The notes below the pieces were generated by a model. The model worked only from the letters and a program-made list of their open reading frames with translations, did no database searches and was not told the origin of the DNA. Both the position numbers and the translations under genes were made by a program. From assembly GCA_024408855.1 (NCBI GenBank), contig JAKSUQ010000010.1:1-63719 (forward strand): 63,719 bases of DNA, in the 5' to 3' direction. This document shows positions 50,022 to 58,421 of this stretch, in pieces (positions within the stretch are counted from its first letter, which is position 1; the number at the start of each line of letters is the position of its first letter). The DNA comes from a bacterium (GTDB lineage: Bacteria > Cyanobacteriota > Vampirovibrionia > Gastranaerophilales > Gastranaerophilaceae).

Positions 50022-51620
50022 ATGGCGTTTACTATCATAACGAAAAATAATGAAAAAACCTTTACTGACAAAGAACTTGTTAATATTTCATCTCACGAAA
50101 GTGCTGATTACAGACTTGATTTGGGATTTAGTTATCTTTTAACTGTTCAATATGATGTGAGAACAAACACTTGTATTCTTTTAAATCAGTTTAATAATGA
50201 AAAGTTCTTATTTAAAGGAAAAGCTCTTCCGGCAAAATTAGAAATAGACAAAGTTTGTAAAATAATGATAAATAATTCGGATGAATTTATCACTATAAAG
50301 GTAATTGGTGAAAGCATTAAACGTGAAGTTGCAAAAGAAAATATTACCGAAAATGACATGAAGGCTATCTATGGAAATGATATAAATGCTTCCGCGAAGT
50401 TGATGATTGAAAAACGAAAAGGTGAAATTGAAGCTGCCAGAGTATCAATTATTAAAGAAATAGGTGCAACTATAACCTCTTTGAAAAATAAAATTTCCAT
50501 GAATTCAAAGAGCGGTATCATTATGCATATAGCCTTATTTATGGCATCATTTGTATGTGCATTTGGAGTTTCAAATTATTTGACGGGATTGCCTCTGAAC
50601 GATGCAGTTTCTGTAATTCAAATGCCGGTTAATATGAAGCTCATTTTTGTTTATTCAATAATAATTATGGGTGTGGGGTTAATTTTAAAACAAGGCATAT
50701 TTTTATATTTTCAAAATAAATTGGGTGAAGATACAAATGTGTCAAGAATTGCAGAGAAATTTATGATTGCAATGTCTTTAATTTTTTATTCCGCAATATA
50801 CTTGATAAATGTTTTATATTATATTTCGCCGAAAGAATATCCGGTATTTGCGGTTTTGATATCACTTTTCTTTGTCGGTACAACTGCAACACTTGCACTT
50901 GCTTGTGGGTATTTTAAAAATGCAAACACTGAACTTAGAAAATCGTTGGACAAATATGAGTACAGAGAAGATTTAGAACACGTTATAAAAGAATATCAAC
51001 AATGGATTGAAAGATATATAAATACTTTGAGTAATACGAAAATACAAAATATCAAAGACAGATTGTTTAATATACAAATAAAATCTGCCGGTGAAATTCT
51101 ATTAGGAATTGTAACGGCACCGTTCTTGGCGTATGGTGTTTCAAATACCCTTGCAATGTGTTTTCCGGAAGCTGCCGGTTGGATAAGAATTTCGGGATTA
51201 AGATTTAGTCCGGTATTTCTTGTTTTAGCAACTTTTCTGATTATTTTTGCATTTTTTGCATTTGTAAACGGCTTCTTGTGCAGTAAAAAAATTCAAGCAT
51301 CAGAAGTTTTGAAAAATGACGGATTTAGCAACTATCTGCAACACAGTGTAGAAATATATGGTTTAGAGGGAGTTAAAAAACTTGATAAAGAAATGCGCAG
51401 GTCATTTGTTATAGGTTTAGTTATTGTTATTATTGAATTTTCAATGAACTCCTCATACTTTATGCAAGAAATAGGTGGTGATTTGAGCGGTATATTGCTA
51501 AGTATGCTTGCAGCATTAGTACCGACTGCTTTATTGATTGCAGAAACTTTTATGTTGAGCCAGACAAGATTTGAAAATTTCGCTTGTGATGAATTGATAG
51601 CTAAGGTAGATAGGGATTAA
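50022..51620 (+). CDS. Polytopic membrane protein with an FHA-like N-terminal domain
   Basis: The product has 532 residues. Residues 1-95 are beta-rich (ELVNISSHESADYRLDLGFS, then CILLNQFNNEKFLFKGKALP) in a way that recalls an FHA domain, though the diagnostic residues are only partly there (low confidence). A short helical linker follows. Then come about eight hydrophobic segments, at about 166-184, 206-224, 246-266, 272-292, 356-376, 393-417, 463-480 and 489-511. Between segments four and five a charged helix pair (DKYEYREDLEHVIKEYQQWI) is probably cytosolic. No family is recognised. Its stop overlaps the next ATG by one base. It would be the membrane core of the operon's product complex. 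Confidence 0.65.
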   Translation: MAFTIITKNNEKTFTDKELVNISSHESADYRLDLGFSYLLTVQYDVRTNTCILLNQFNNEKFLFKGKALPAKLEIDKVCKIMINNSDEFITIKVIGESIKREVAKENITENDMKAIYGNDINASAKLMIEKRKGEIEAARVSIIKEIGATITSLKNKISMNSKSGIIMHIALFMASFVCAFGVSNYLTGLPLNDAVSVIQMPVNMKLIFVYSIIIMGVGLILKQGIFLYFQNKLGEDTNVSRIAEKFMIAMSLIFYSAIYLINVLYYISPKEYPVFAVLISLFFVGTTATLALACGYFKNANTELRKSLDKYEYREDLEHVIKEYQQWIERYINTLSNTKIQNIKDRLFNIQIKSAGEILLGIVTAPFLAYGVSNTLAMCFPEAAGWIRISGLRFSPVFLVLATFLIIFAFFAFVNGFLCSKKIQASEVLKNDGFSNYLQHSVEIYGLEGVKKLDKEMRRSFVIGLVIVIIEFSMNSSYFMQEIGGDLSGILLSMLAALVPTALLIAETFMLSQTRFENFACDELIAKVDRD

Positions 51621-52474
51621 TGCGGATATTCTTTTCAATACTTGCATTTTTATTGGTTTTATCAACTGCATTTATTGCAATTGACAGACCTGTAATACAT
51701 AAAAATGTCATAATATTTAATTCGGATTATAACTTAGAGATTAATGAACAACCTCAAATTGAAACAGAAACGTTTGAAACTGTTAAAGAGTTGCCATTAA
51801 CAGAAAATCCTAAAATCGAAGCAGAAAATAGGGTTATAAGTACTGCAACTAAGTCGGAAATGGTTAGAAATGTATCTAAACCGGCAATTAAGACCGTTCC
51901 CAACCTTGTTTCAACAATAAAAAAAGATATTTCACCTACTAAGCAAGTGACTCAAGTTCAAAATGTTTCAACCACTACTCAGGTTGCACCTAAAAGCGTA
52001 ACCACTATTGCAGAAGATGTTGTGGTTGATCGACCTGTTAAACAAGTTACAAAAGTTGTTCCGCAAGCGGTTCAACAGCAAACAAGTACAACTAAAAAGG
52101 CTCAAAGAACTTTGACGGAAGCTGAAGAACAAATCGCTTGGAATGTTTGGCGTTCCAATTTACAAAATAAAATTATGCAGGATGTAAGATTGCCTATAAT
52201 CCCGACAGGTACTGTTTTTAAGTTTAAGTTTTCAGTTGACAGATATGGTAAAGTTTCAAATATTCAAACTTGGTCAGAAAATTCTTCATATACACCATAT
52301 GCAATTCAATATATAGCACCGGTCATTCGTGGCTATCAAGGGAAATCAATTCTCGAATTTCCGATGGGTTCCAATAGAATAACGACAGATGTAAGTGGAG
52401 GATGGAAAATTTCTCATAATGAGAAATTCAGCACTCCTCAGGATTATAACGATATAGAAAAAATTAAGAAATAA
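51620..52474 (+). CDS. TonB/TolA-like periplasm-spanning protein 1
   Basis: The 284 residues have the TonB/TolA layout. A single N-terminal hydrophobic anchor (RIFFSILAFLLVLSTAFIAI) is followed by a long low-complexity linker rich in Val, Thr, Gln, Pro and Lys (about 45-170). The C-terminal domain (about 175-284) has FKFKFSVDRYGKVSNIQTWS, of the form 'f.i..dG.v....v..sSg' found in TonB/TolA C-termini. Known TonB partners (ExbB/ExbD, TolQ/TolR) are not adjacent. Starts on the last base of the preceding gene. The next gene encodes a protein of the same type. Confidence 0.7.
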   Translation: MRIFFSILAFLLVLSTAFIAIDRPVIHKNVIIFNSDYNLEINEQPQIETETFETVKELPLTENPKIEAENRVISTATKSEMVRNVSKPAIKTVPNLVSTIKKDISPTKQVTQVQNVSTTTQVAPKSVTTIAEDVVVDRPVKQVTKVVPQAVQQQTSTTKKAQRTLTEAEEQIAWNVWRSNLQNKIMQDVRLPIIPTGTVFKFKFSVDRYGKVSNIQTWSENSSYTPYAIQYIAPVIRGYQGKSILEFPMGSNRITTDVSGGWKISHNEKFSTPQDYNDIEKIKK

Positions 52475-52482
52475 GGGAATTT

Positions 52483-53613
52483 ATGTTTAAATGCAGTGAA
52501 TGTGGCAATATATATGAAATAAAGCCGGAATATTGTGATTGCGGTAATGATGTTTTTGAAGAAGAATTACCTGAAAAGGTGGTGGACAAAGCAGATGACA
52601 ATAAAAAAGTTGAAAACGTAGAAAATTGCCAATCACAAATAATTGAAGGTCCAATCAGAACTAAAAATTTTAATCCAAACGATAATTACACCACGACTAA
52701 TAAAACTTTTACAAAAAAAACTGATGCCATGTCAATTGCAGTATTTTGTATGTGTATATTACTTTCAATATTAGTGCTGTTTTTTTTATGGAATCCTAAA
52801 GTTGTTGAAACTTCAAATCCAAGTGTAGAAATTCCTAAGCAGAATAATATTCCGTCCTTTGATAAGATATGGAAAGAACAGCCGGTTAAGCCACAGGGCA
52901 TAACCGTTTATAGGGAAAATATCCCTGTTCGTCAGGCTAATAATATTGTACAAAATGGTTTTATGAATGTTATTCCCAAAGTACCTGTTCAGAACAATAT
53001 ACAACAAAATAAGACAGTTACTAAAGCAAAGACTCCGGTAAAGACTGCTACAACATCAGCTAAGCCTGTAACAAACACCCAAAAGTCTGTACAAAGTGCT
53101 GCAACTAAAGTAAATCAACAGGTTATGAATAAAAGTACGCTTTCAATAGCTAACTCTACAACTCAAACGAATACAAATACGGTACAAAATTTGACGAAAC
53201 CTCAAGCTCAAAATGTACCCTCTCAAGTATCAACACTTCCACAAATGCAGGCTCAAACAACAAAGACGCAGCAAATTGTTACACAAACAAAACCTGCTGT
53301 ATCTTCTGCGGTACTAAATCAAGAGTATTCCGATTATAAAATTGGTTTAAGAAATACTATCGGTTATAAAATAGATTTTACAAAAGTTATTGGGGATGGA
53401 GATTGTACTGTTAGTTTTAAAATATCTCAAGACGGAAAACTTATAAATCGTGCATTCTCAAAACAGTCTTCCAATATGACTTTAAATGATGCTGTGTATA
53501 ATGCCGTTATGAAAACGCCGACATACAAAGCTCCTCCTGCAAAATACAGTGGTGAAACATTATATTTGTATGTTAAGTTTTACAGCGGAAACTACACTGT
53601 TACTTTGAGGTAA
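52483..53613 (+). CDS. TonB/TolA-like protein 2 with N-terminal zinc ribbon
   Basis: The 376 residues combine three parts. A small zinc-ribbon-like N-terminus (FKCSECGNIYEIKPEYCDCG; Cys4, Cys7, Cys18, Cys20) must be cytosolic. One transmembrane helix (about 84-103, IAVFCMCILLSILVLFFLW) follows. Then a Gln/Thr/Val/Lys-rich linker (about 110-285) leads to a TonB/TolA-like C-terminal domain (about 290-376). That domain has GDCTVSFKISQDGKLINRAF and the final strand TLYLYVKFYSGNYTVTL. Zinc-ribbon plus TonB-like is an unusual combination. It is the last gene of the operon. Confidence 0.7.
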   Translation: MFKCSECGNIYEIKPEYCDCGNDVFEEELPEKVVDKADDNKKVENVENCQSQIIEGPIRTKNFNPNDNYTTTNKTFTKKTDAMSIAVFCMCILLSILVLFFLWNPKVVETSNPSVEIPKQNNIPSFDKIWKEQPVKPQGITVYRENIPVRQANNIVQNGFMNVIPKVPVQNNIQQNKTVTKAKTPVKTATTSAKPVTNTQKSVQSAATKVNQQVMNKSTLSIANSTTQTNTNTVQNLTKPQAQNVPSQVSTLPQMQAQTTKTQQIVTQTKPAVSSAVLNQEYSDYKIGLRNTIGYKIDFTKVIGDGDCTVSFKISQDGKLINRAFSKQSSNMTLNDAVYNAVMKTPTYKAPPAKYSGETLYLYVKFYSGNYTVTLR

Positions 53614-53682
53614 TTGTGTTGGGTATTTAATGATCCTAATTTATATGTTATAATTTTGTGGGAGCAATAAGGAGGTAGTAAA

Positions 53683-54417
53683 ATGTCAAATCCTGTTATG
53701 AATATAATTGAAAATGATGCGGAAAGAACGCAAATCGTAGACGAAAATAATGTTATGACTGTAAAAGGTACATTGCAAGTTACCGGGTTGATGGGATTAC
53801 TTCTTTTTGCCTCGGCATCAATGGTTTGGATAAAACTTATGACCGGACATACGGATTTTGGTATGATGTTAATGGGAATAGGATTTTTTGCGTCATTAAT
53901 ATCATATTTTATAATATTGTTTTCAAAAAAGGGTACATTTGTTCCTGTATATGCCATAGGAGAGGGTTTTGTGTTAGGAGGTCTTTCGGCAATAATGGAA
54001 ACATCTTATCCGGGAGTTGTTTCAAATGCCGTTTTAGGAACATTTGTTGCTTTATTTTCAATGTTGGTTCTATACCAAACAAATGTCATAAGGTGTACTG
54101 ATAAGTTTAGAAGTGTAATTTTTATTTCAACGTTATCCATTGCTATTATGTACCTCATAAATTTTATCGGGCATTTTTTCGGATATTCAATTCCGTTTAT
54201 AACGTCATCTTCTAATGTTGGACTTATTTTTAGCGGAATTGTTGTTTTAATAGCTTCTTTAAATTTGATTATAGATTTTTCTTTTATAGAAGAAGGTGCA
54301 ATGAGATGTTTGCCGAAAGAATATGAATGGTTCGGAGCTTTCGGGCTTATGGTAACTCTTGTATGGTTATATATCGAAATTTTAAATCTCTTAGTAAAGT
54401 TGCAAAATCGTCGTTAA
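53683..54417 (+). CDS. Bax inhibitor-1-like membrane protein
   Basis: The product has 244 residues. Seven hydrophobic segments are spread from about residue 28 to 240, after a polar N-terminus (NIIENDAERTQIVDENN). The C-terminal LPKEYEWFGAFGLMVTLVWL followed by YIEILNLLVKLQNR matches the bacterial Bax-inhibitor-1-like family (the PF12811 group), whose members are thought to be calcium-leak or stress-related membrane proteins. GGAGG precedes the ATG. A TATAAT at about 53650 is a plausible -10. Its own transcription unit may include rmuC, which begins 18 bases downstream. Confidence 0.85.
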   Translation: MSNPVMNIIENDAERTQIVDENNVMTVKGTLQVTGLMGLLLFASASMVWIKLMTGHTDFGMMLMGIGFFASLISYFIILFSKKGTFVPVYAIGEGFVLGGLSAIMETSYPGVVSNAVLGTFVALFSMLVLYQTNVIRCTDKFRSVIFISTLSIAIMYLINFIGHFFGYSIPFITSSSNVGLIFSGIVVLIASLNLIIDFSFIEEGAMRCLPKEYEWFGAFGLMVTLVWLYIEILNLLVKLQNRR

Positions 54418-54435
54418 TAGTATTTGGAGTATAGG

Positions 54436-55659
54436 ATGCTGTATTTAATATCATTTTGTTCGTTTATAATTGGTTTGTTGCTTGCTGCAATTATATTATA
54501 CGCAATTTATAATAATAAAATTGTTTCAACAAAAGAAGAATTGATTTCTTTAAAATCAAAAATAGCTTCATCTGAGGATTTGCAAGAGATAATTAAGCGA
54601 GATTTTGTTCAGCTTGCAAATGAAACAATTAAACGTGAACAGGAAGATTTGCGGAAACAAAACAGAGAATCGCTTGAAGAAAAAATTCTTCCGCTCGCAA
54701 AACAATTAGATGAGTTTAAAACGAAAGTGGAAGATTTTAATGTAAAAGGGGTTGAAAATACTACAAAAATTGTTGAACAAATTTCTAATTTGGAAAGAAA
54801 TAACAAAGTTATAGAAAAAGAAACAAAAAATTTAGTGGATGCTCTTACAAAAAAGCAAAACGTAAAAGGTTCATACGGTGAAGATTTGTTGGATACAATT
54901 TTGCAATGTTGTGGTATGAAAGAGGGGGTTCATTATTCAAAACAGTTTGTTACAACATCAGAAAGTTCGAAAGATGACCGACTGCATGTAGTTCGGCCTG
55001 ATATTGTTGTAAATCTTCCTGATAACAGACATTTGATAATTGATTCTAAAGTTACACTAACAAGCTATCTTGACTATGTTGAGGATGCTTCAAAATTACA
55101 AACCTTTAAGTCAGAAGTAAAAAAACGTATTACGGATTTGGCTGATAAAAACTATCAAAATGCAGGAAATTTGTATCAACCGGATTTCGTGCTAATGTAT
55201 ATGCCGATTGAAACTTCTATCGATGTGCTTTATGAAGATAATGAATTAATAAATCAAGCATATAAGTCAAATATAATTATCGTAGGTACAGCAGGTTTAT
55301 TGACAACAATCAGGCTTGTAAATCAGCTATTTGCTCAACAAAAACAGGTTGAAAGTGTTAATAAAATTGTCAATGCAGGTACAGGGTTATATGAAACTTT
55401 CGTTCAGTTTTGTGAAGACTTGATAGATGTACAAAAGCGAGTGGAAGAAGTATCATCACGCCTAAATAAAACAATAAACAGATTCAGTCGAGGAAATAAA
55501 AATAAACCGAGCCTGTTTTCTCAAGTGAATGCACTAAAAGATTACGGAATAACATCTGCAAAAGAAATTCCCCCTCAACTTTTAGAAGAAAGTATGGATA
55601 ATTCTGATTTAATCGATCTAATAGATAACAAATTGAATAATACAGAAGGAGTTGTTTAG
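54436..55659 (+). CDS. rmuC: DNA recombination protein RmuC
   Basis: From ATG 54436 (GGAG upstream) the product has 407 residues. It has one N-terminal membrane helix (LYLISFCSFIIGLLLAAIIL), a long coiled coil (about 30-140) and the RmuC nuclease-like domain. That domain has GSYGEDLLDTILQCCGMKEG, then VRPDIVVNLPDNRHLIIDSK, and VLMYMPIETSID. In known bacteria it limits inversions between short repeats and acts in DNA repair. The TTG four codons upstream is not favoured. The response regulator starts three bases after its stop. Confidence 0.93.
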   Translation: MLYLISFCSFIIGLLLAAIILYAIYNNKIVSTKEELISLKSKIASSEDLQEIIKRDFVQLANETIKREQEDLRKQNRESLEEKILPLAKQLDEFKTKVEDFNVKGVENTTKIVEQISNLERNNKVIEKETKNLVDALTKKQNVKGSYGEDLLDTILQCCGMKEGVHYSKQFVTTSESSKDDRLHVVRPDIVVNLPDNRHLIIDSKVTLTSYLDYVEDASKLQTFKSEVKKRITDLADKNYQNAGNLYQPDFVLMYMPIETSIDVLYEDNELINQAYKSNIIIVGTAGLLTTIRLVNQLFAQQKQVESVNKIVNAGTGLYETFVQFCEDLIDVQKRVEEVSSRLNKTINRFSRGNKNKPSLFSQVNALKDYGITSAKEIPPQLLEESMDNSDLIDLIDNKLNNTEGVV

Positions 55660-55662
55660 GTA

Positions 55663-56358
55663 ATGACAAAAATATTGGTCATTGATGATGACAAGGCAAT
55701 AAATGAATTAATAAAACTTAACTTGGAATTGAGCGGGTACAATGTTATACAAGGTTTTAACGGTACGGAGGGGTTTGCTTTAGCTCGTCAGGAAATGCCT
55801 GATTTAATAGTCCTTGATGTAATGATGCCGGAAGTTGACGGATTTACTGTCGTGCAGAGGATACGCCAATTTCAGGATACTTCTGATATTCCGATAATTA
55901 TGTTGACAGCACTTTCTGAATTAAATGATAAAGTTAACGGTTTTAATCTTGGTGCGGATGATTATTTAACAAAACCATTTGAAACAGAGGAATTGCTTAT
56001 TAGAGTTCGAGCTTTGCTAAAAAGAACAGGCAAAATCCCGAAATCCTCCGCTGTAAGAGATTTGCTAACGTACAAAGAAATTACTATAATGCCTGAAACA
56101 TATACTGTGAAAATAAATGAAAATGAAAAACGTCTTACTCCTATTGAATTTGATATCTTTAATCTTTTATTTCAAAATCACGGAAATACGGTATCCTCCC
56201 AAAAGCTATTAAAAGAAGTTTGGGGATATGAACCTGACGACGATATAGAAACTATTAGAGTTCATATACGACATTTGCGAAGTAAAATTGATAAGATTAG
56301 TAATGGTAAAAAATACATAGAAACTATATATGGTGGCGGATATAAATTAAATATTTAA
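55663..56358 (+). CDS. OmpR-family response regulator, RpaA/RpaB-like
   Basis: The product has 231 residues. The receiver domain has the acidic pair in ILVIDDDKA, the phospho-acceptor Asp52 in IVLDVMMPEVDG, Thr in MLTALSE and Lys in ADDYLTKPF. The winged helix at the C-terminus has TPIEFDIFNLLFQNHGNTVS, then LLKEVWGYEPDDDIETIRVH and IRHLRSKIDK. The segment around EVWGYEPDDDIETIRVHIRH and the receiver's DKVNGFNLGADDYLTKPF are very close, from memory, to cyanobacterial RpaA, the clock- and light-linked master regulator. No histidine kinase is adjacent, as for RpaA. Orthology should be checked by phylogeny. Confidence 0.9.
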   Translation: MTKILVIDDDKAINELIKLNLELSGYNVIQGFNGTEGFALARQEMPDLIVLDVMMPEVDGFTVVQRIRQFQDTSDIPIIMLTALSELNDKVNGFNLGADDYLTKPFETEELLIRVRALLKRTGKIPKSSAVRDLLTYKEITIMPETYTVKINENEKRLTPIEFDIFNLLFQNHGNTVSSQKLLKEVWGYEPDDDIETIRVHIRHLRSKIDKISNGKKYIETIYGGGYKLNI

Positions 56359-56397
56359 TTATAAACATTATAAATATTTTTATAGTAATATATTTAT

Positions 56398-57870
56398 ATG
56401 AATATAGATGCCGTAATAGATAGTGCATTAGCTCCGATAGCTGACAGAATTTCAGGTCTCATTTTTTCTTCCGTTACAATTAGCGGAGTAAAGATAGAGT
56501 TCTTGGTTGTGCTACTTATATCAGCGGCGTTTTTCTTTACTATCAGAACAGGTTTTATTGGTTTTTGGGGCTTTAAGCACGCATTTAAACTTATATCAAA
56601 TAAATATAAGCATACAAATACAAGCGGATACCAGAGAAAGAAAAAAGGTGAGTTATCTTCCTTTCAAGCACTTAGTGCTACAATTTCGGCTTCTGCGGGG
56701 ATAGGTAACGTTGCAGGTTCAGCAGCTGCGGTTTCAATTGGTGGTCCCGGAGTAATTTTTTGGATGATAGTTGCAGGTTTGTTTTCAATGGCATTGAAAT
56801 TTTCAGAAGTGTTGCTTGGAGTGAAATTCAGAAAAACAAATCCGGATGGAACCGTATCAGGTGGTCCTATGTACTATATCCCGTATGCATTAAGGGGTAA
56901 ATATACGAAGTTTTTAGCTCCTGTGCTTTCAAAAACATATGCAATATGCTGTGTATTTGCAATGATTGGTGGTTGGAATTTGTTTCAAATCAATGCAATG
57001 ACTGCGCAATATACTGAAGTTACGGGTGGGAGCAACAGTATATTTGCTGATAACGGTTGGATTTTGGGCGTGATTGTGGCAATAATAACTTGGTTTACAA
57101 TAATTGGCGGGATTAAAGCAATAGGTAAATTTGCTTCAAAGGTAACACCGGTTATGTGTTGTTTGTATGTTTCAAGTGCTTTAATTGTATGCTTACTAAA
57201 TATTGCTAATTTGCCTGAAACAGTTATAATGATAATAAGAGAAGCCTTTTCCCCAAAGGCAATGTCCGGCGGAGCTTTAGCTTGTATGCTTTGGGGATTC
57301 AGACGCTCGATGTTTGCTAATGAATCAGGTTTGGGAACGGCACCAATTGCATTCTCGGCAGTTAATACCAATAAACCGGTCGTACAAGCATTTATATCTA
57401 TGCTTCAACCTTTTGTTGATACAGTTATTGTTGGTGTTGCAACGGCTTTTGTTATTGTTGTATCCGGAGCTTATGTCGATGTGAGCGGTATTGCGGGGAT
57501 AGAACTTACGTCAAAGGCTTTTGGCACTATTTGTCCTTGTTTTCCGATAGTACTTACTGTGATGGCAAGCTGTTTTGTCCTGTCAACAATGCTTTGTGGT
57601 TCATATTACGGACTCAAAGCGTGGAATTTCTTATTTGGGGATGGAAAACTTAAATCAAGAATTTTTCAAATTATATATTGTTTGTGCATTGTCGCAGGTT
57701 CTGCTATGAATTTTAAGTCTATTATTAATCTTTCAGATGCGGTTACTTTGTTTTTAGCTGTTCCAAATCTTATTGCTGTGTTTATTTTGTCTGGTACGGT
57801 AATTAAAGAACTCAAACGATATTGTGAAAAGTACGAAATCGGTAAAGGTGTTGCAAATCATTTATTATGA
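56398..57870 (+). CDS. Sodium:alanine/glycine symporter (AGCS family)
   Basis: The 490 residues are highly hydrophobic, with about 11 membrane segments. AGIGNVAGSAAAVSIGGPGV, then GTVSGGPMYYIPYALRG and the late FRRSMFANESGLGTAPIAFS, are AGCS signatures. Members take up alanine or glycine with Na+ or H+. The first 30 residues are partly polar, as usual. No clear ribosome binding site is present before the ATG. With gcvPB in the window, glycine use is possible, but the link is only an inference. Confidence 0.92.
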   Translation: MNIDAVIDSALAPIADRISGLIFSSVTISGVKIEFLVVLLISAAFFFTIRTGFIGFWGFKHAFKLISNKYKHTNTSGYQRKKKGELSSFQALSATISASAGIGNVAGSAAAVSIGGPGVIFWMIVAGLFSMALKFSEVLLGVKFRKTNPDGTVSGGPMYYIPYALRGKYTKFLAPVLSKTYAICCVFAMIGGWNLFQINAMTAQYTEVTGGSNSIFADNGWILGVIVAIITWFTIIGGIKAIGKFASKVTPVMCCLYVSSALIVCLLNIANLPETVIMIIREAFSPKAMSGGALACMLWGFRRSMFANESGLGTAPIAFSAVNTNKPVVQAFISMLQPFVDTVIVGVATAFVIVVSGAYVDVSGIAGIELTSKAFGTICPCFPIVLTVMASCFVLSTMLCGSYYGLKAWNFLFGDGKLKSRIFQIIYCLCIVAGSAMNFKSIINLSDAVTLFLAVPNLIAVFILSGTVIKELKRYCEKYEIGKGVANHLL

Positions 57871-57898
57871 TATAATATTTCTATTAAGGAGGTATGTG

Positions 57899-58411
57899 AT
57901 GCGTGTTTTAAGTATTGCCAATCAAACAAGTTTTAAAAGTTTACAAATCGCTCAAGAAAATTTTTCCCCAAGTCAACAAGCAACAATAGAGGATATAACT
58001 GCAAAAGTAAAAGATACAACAGATAAATGTTATCGTAAAACAACGGCAGAAAATTGGTTGCAAAAAAGGGGGTATGATATATATCTCAAGAGTGGCAAAC
58101 AGCTTGATTCAATTTGCGTAAATATAACCGAAAGAAATAGTGGCAACTTAGATTTGCCAAAGAAAAACTTAATATCTTTGGGGGAATATACGGGCAACGA
58201 TTTTGATACAAGAATTTTTAAAGATGATTACAGAGAAGGTGCCGTTATATATTCGTTATTTTTTGTGCCAATTCTCATGTTTGCAATAGCGATGGGAAAT
58301 AAGGCTTGTCAAAAATTTAAATATAATAAAGCTAATCATATAGAAAATCATATAACTATTGATTCAATAATTAATAAAGCAGCTGCACCGTTTAGAAACA
58401 TAGGAAGATAA
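57899..58411 (+). CDS. Small accessory protein with one membrane helix
   Basis: From ATG 57899 (AAGGAGG six bases upstream) the product has 170 residues and no known family. It starts MRVLSIANQTSFKSLQIAQ, a short N-terminal piece with a TSFKS motif. A mixed alpha/beta part follows, and a hydrophobic helix (about 119-133, VIYSLFFVPILMFAIAMGNK) near the C-terminus. The frame is open 25 codons upstream, into the symporter gene, but the ribosome binding site decides for 57899. It is separated by 10 bases from the next gene. Confidence 0.55.
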   Translation: MRVLSIANQTSFKSLQIAQENFSPSQQATIEDITAKVKDTTDKCYRKTTAENWLQKRGYDIYLKSGKQLDSICVNITERNSGNLDLPKKNLISLGEYTGNDFDTRIFKDDYREGAVIYSLFFVPILMFAIAMGNKACQKFKYNKANHIENHITIDSIINKAAAPFRNIGR

Positions 58412-58421
58412 GGTAGATATT

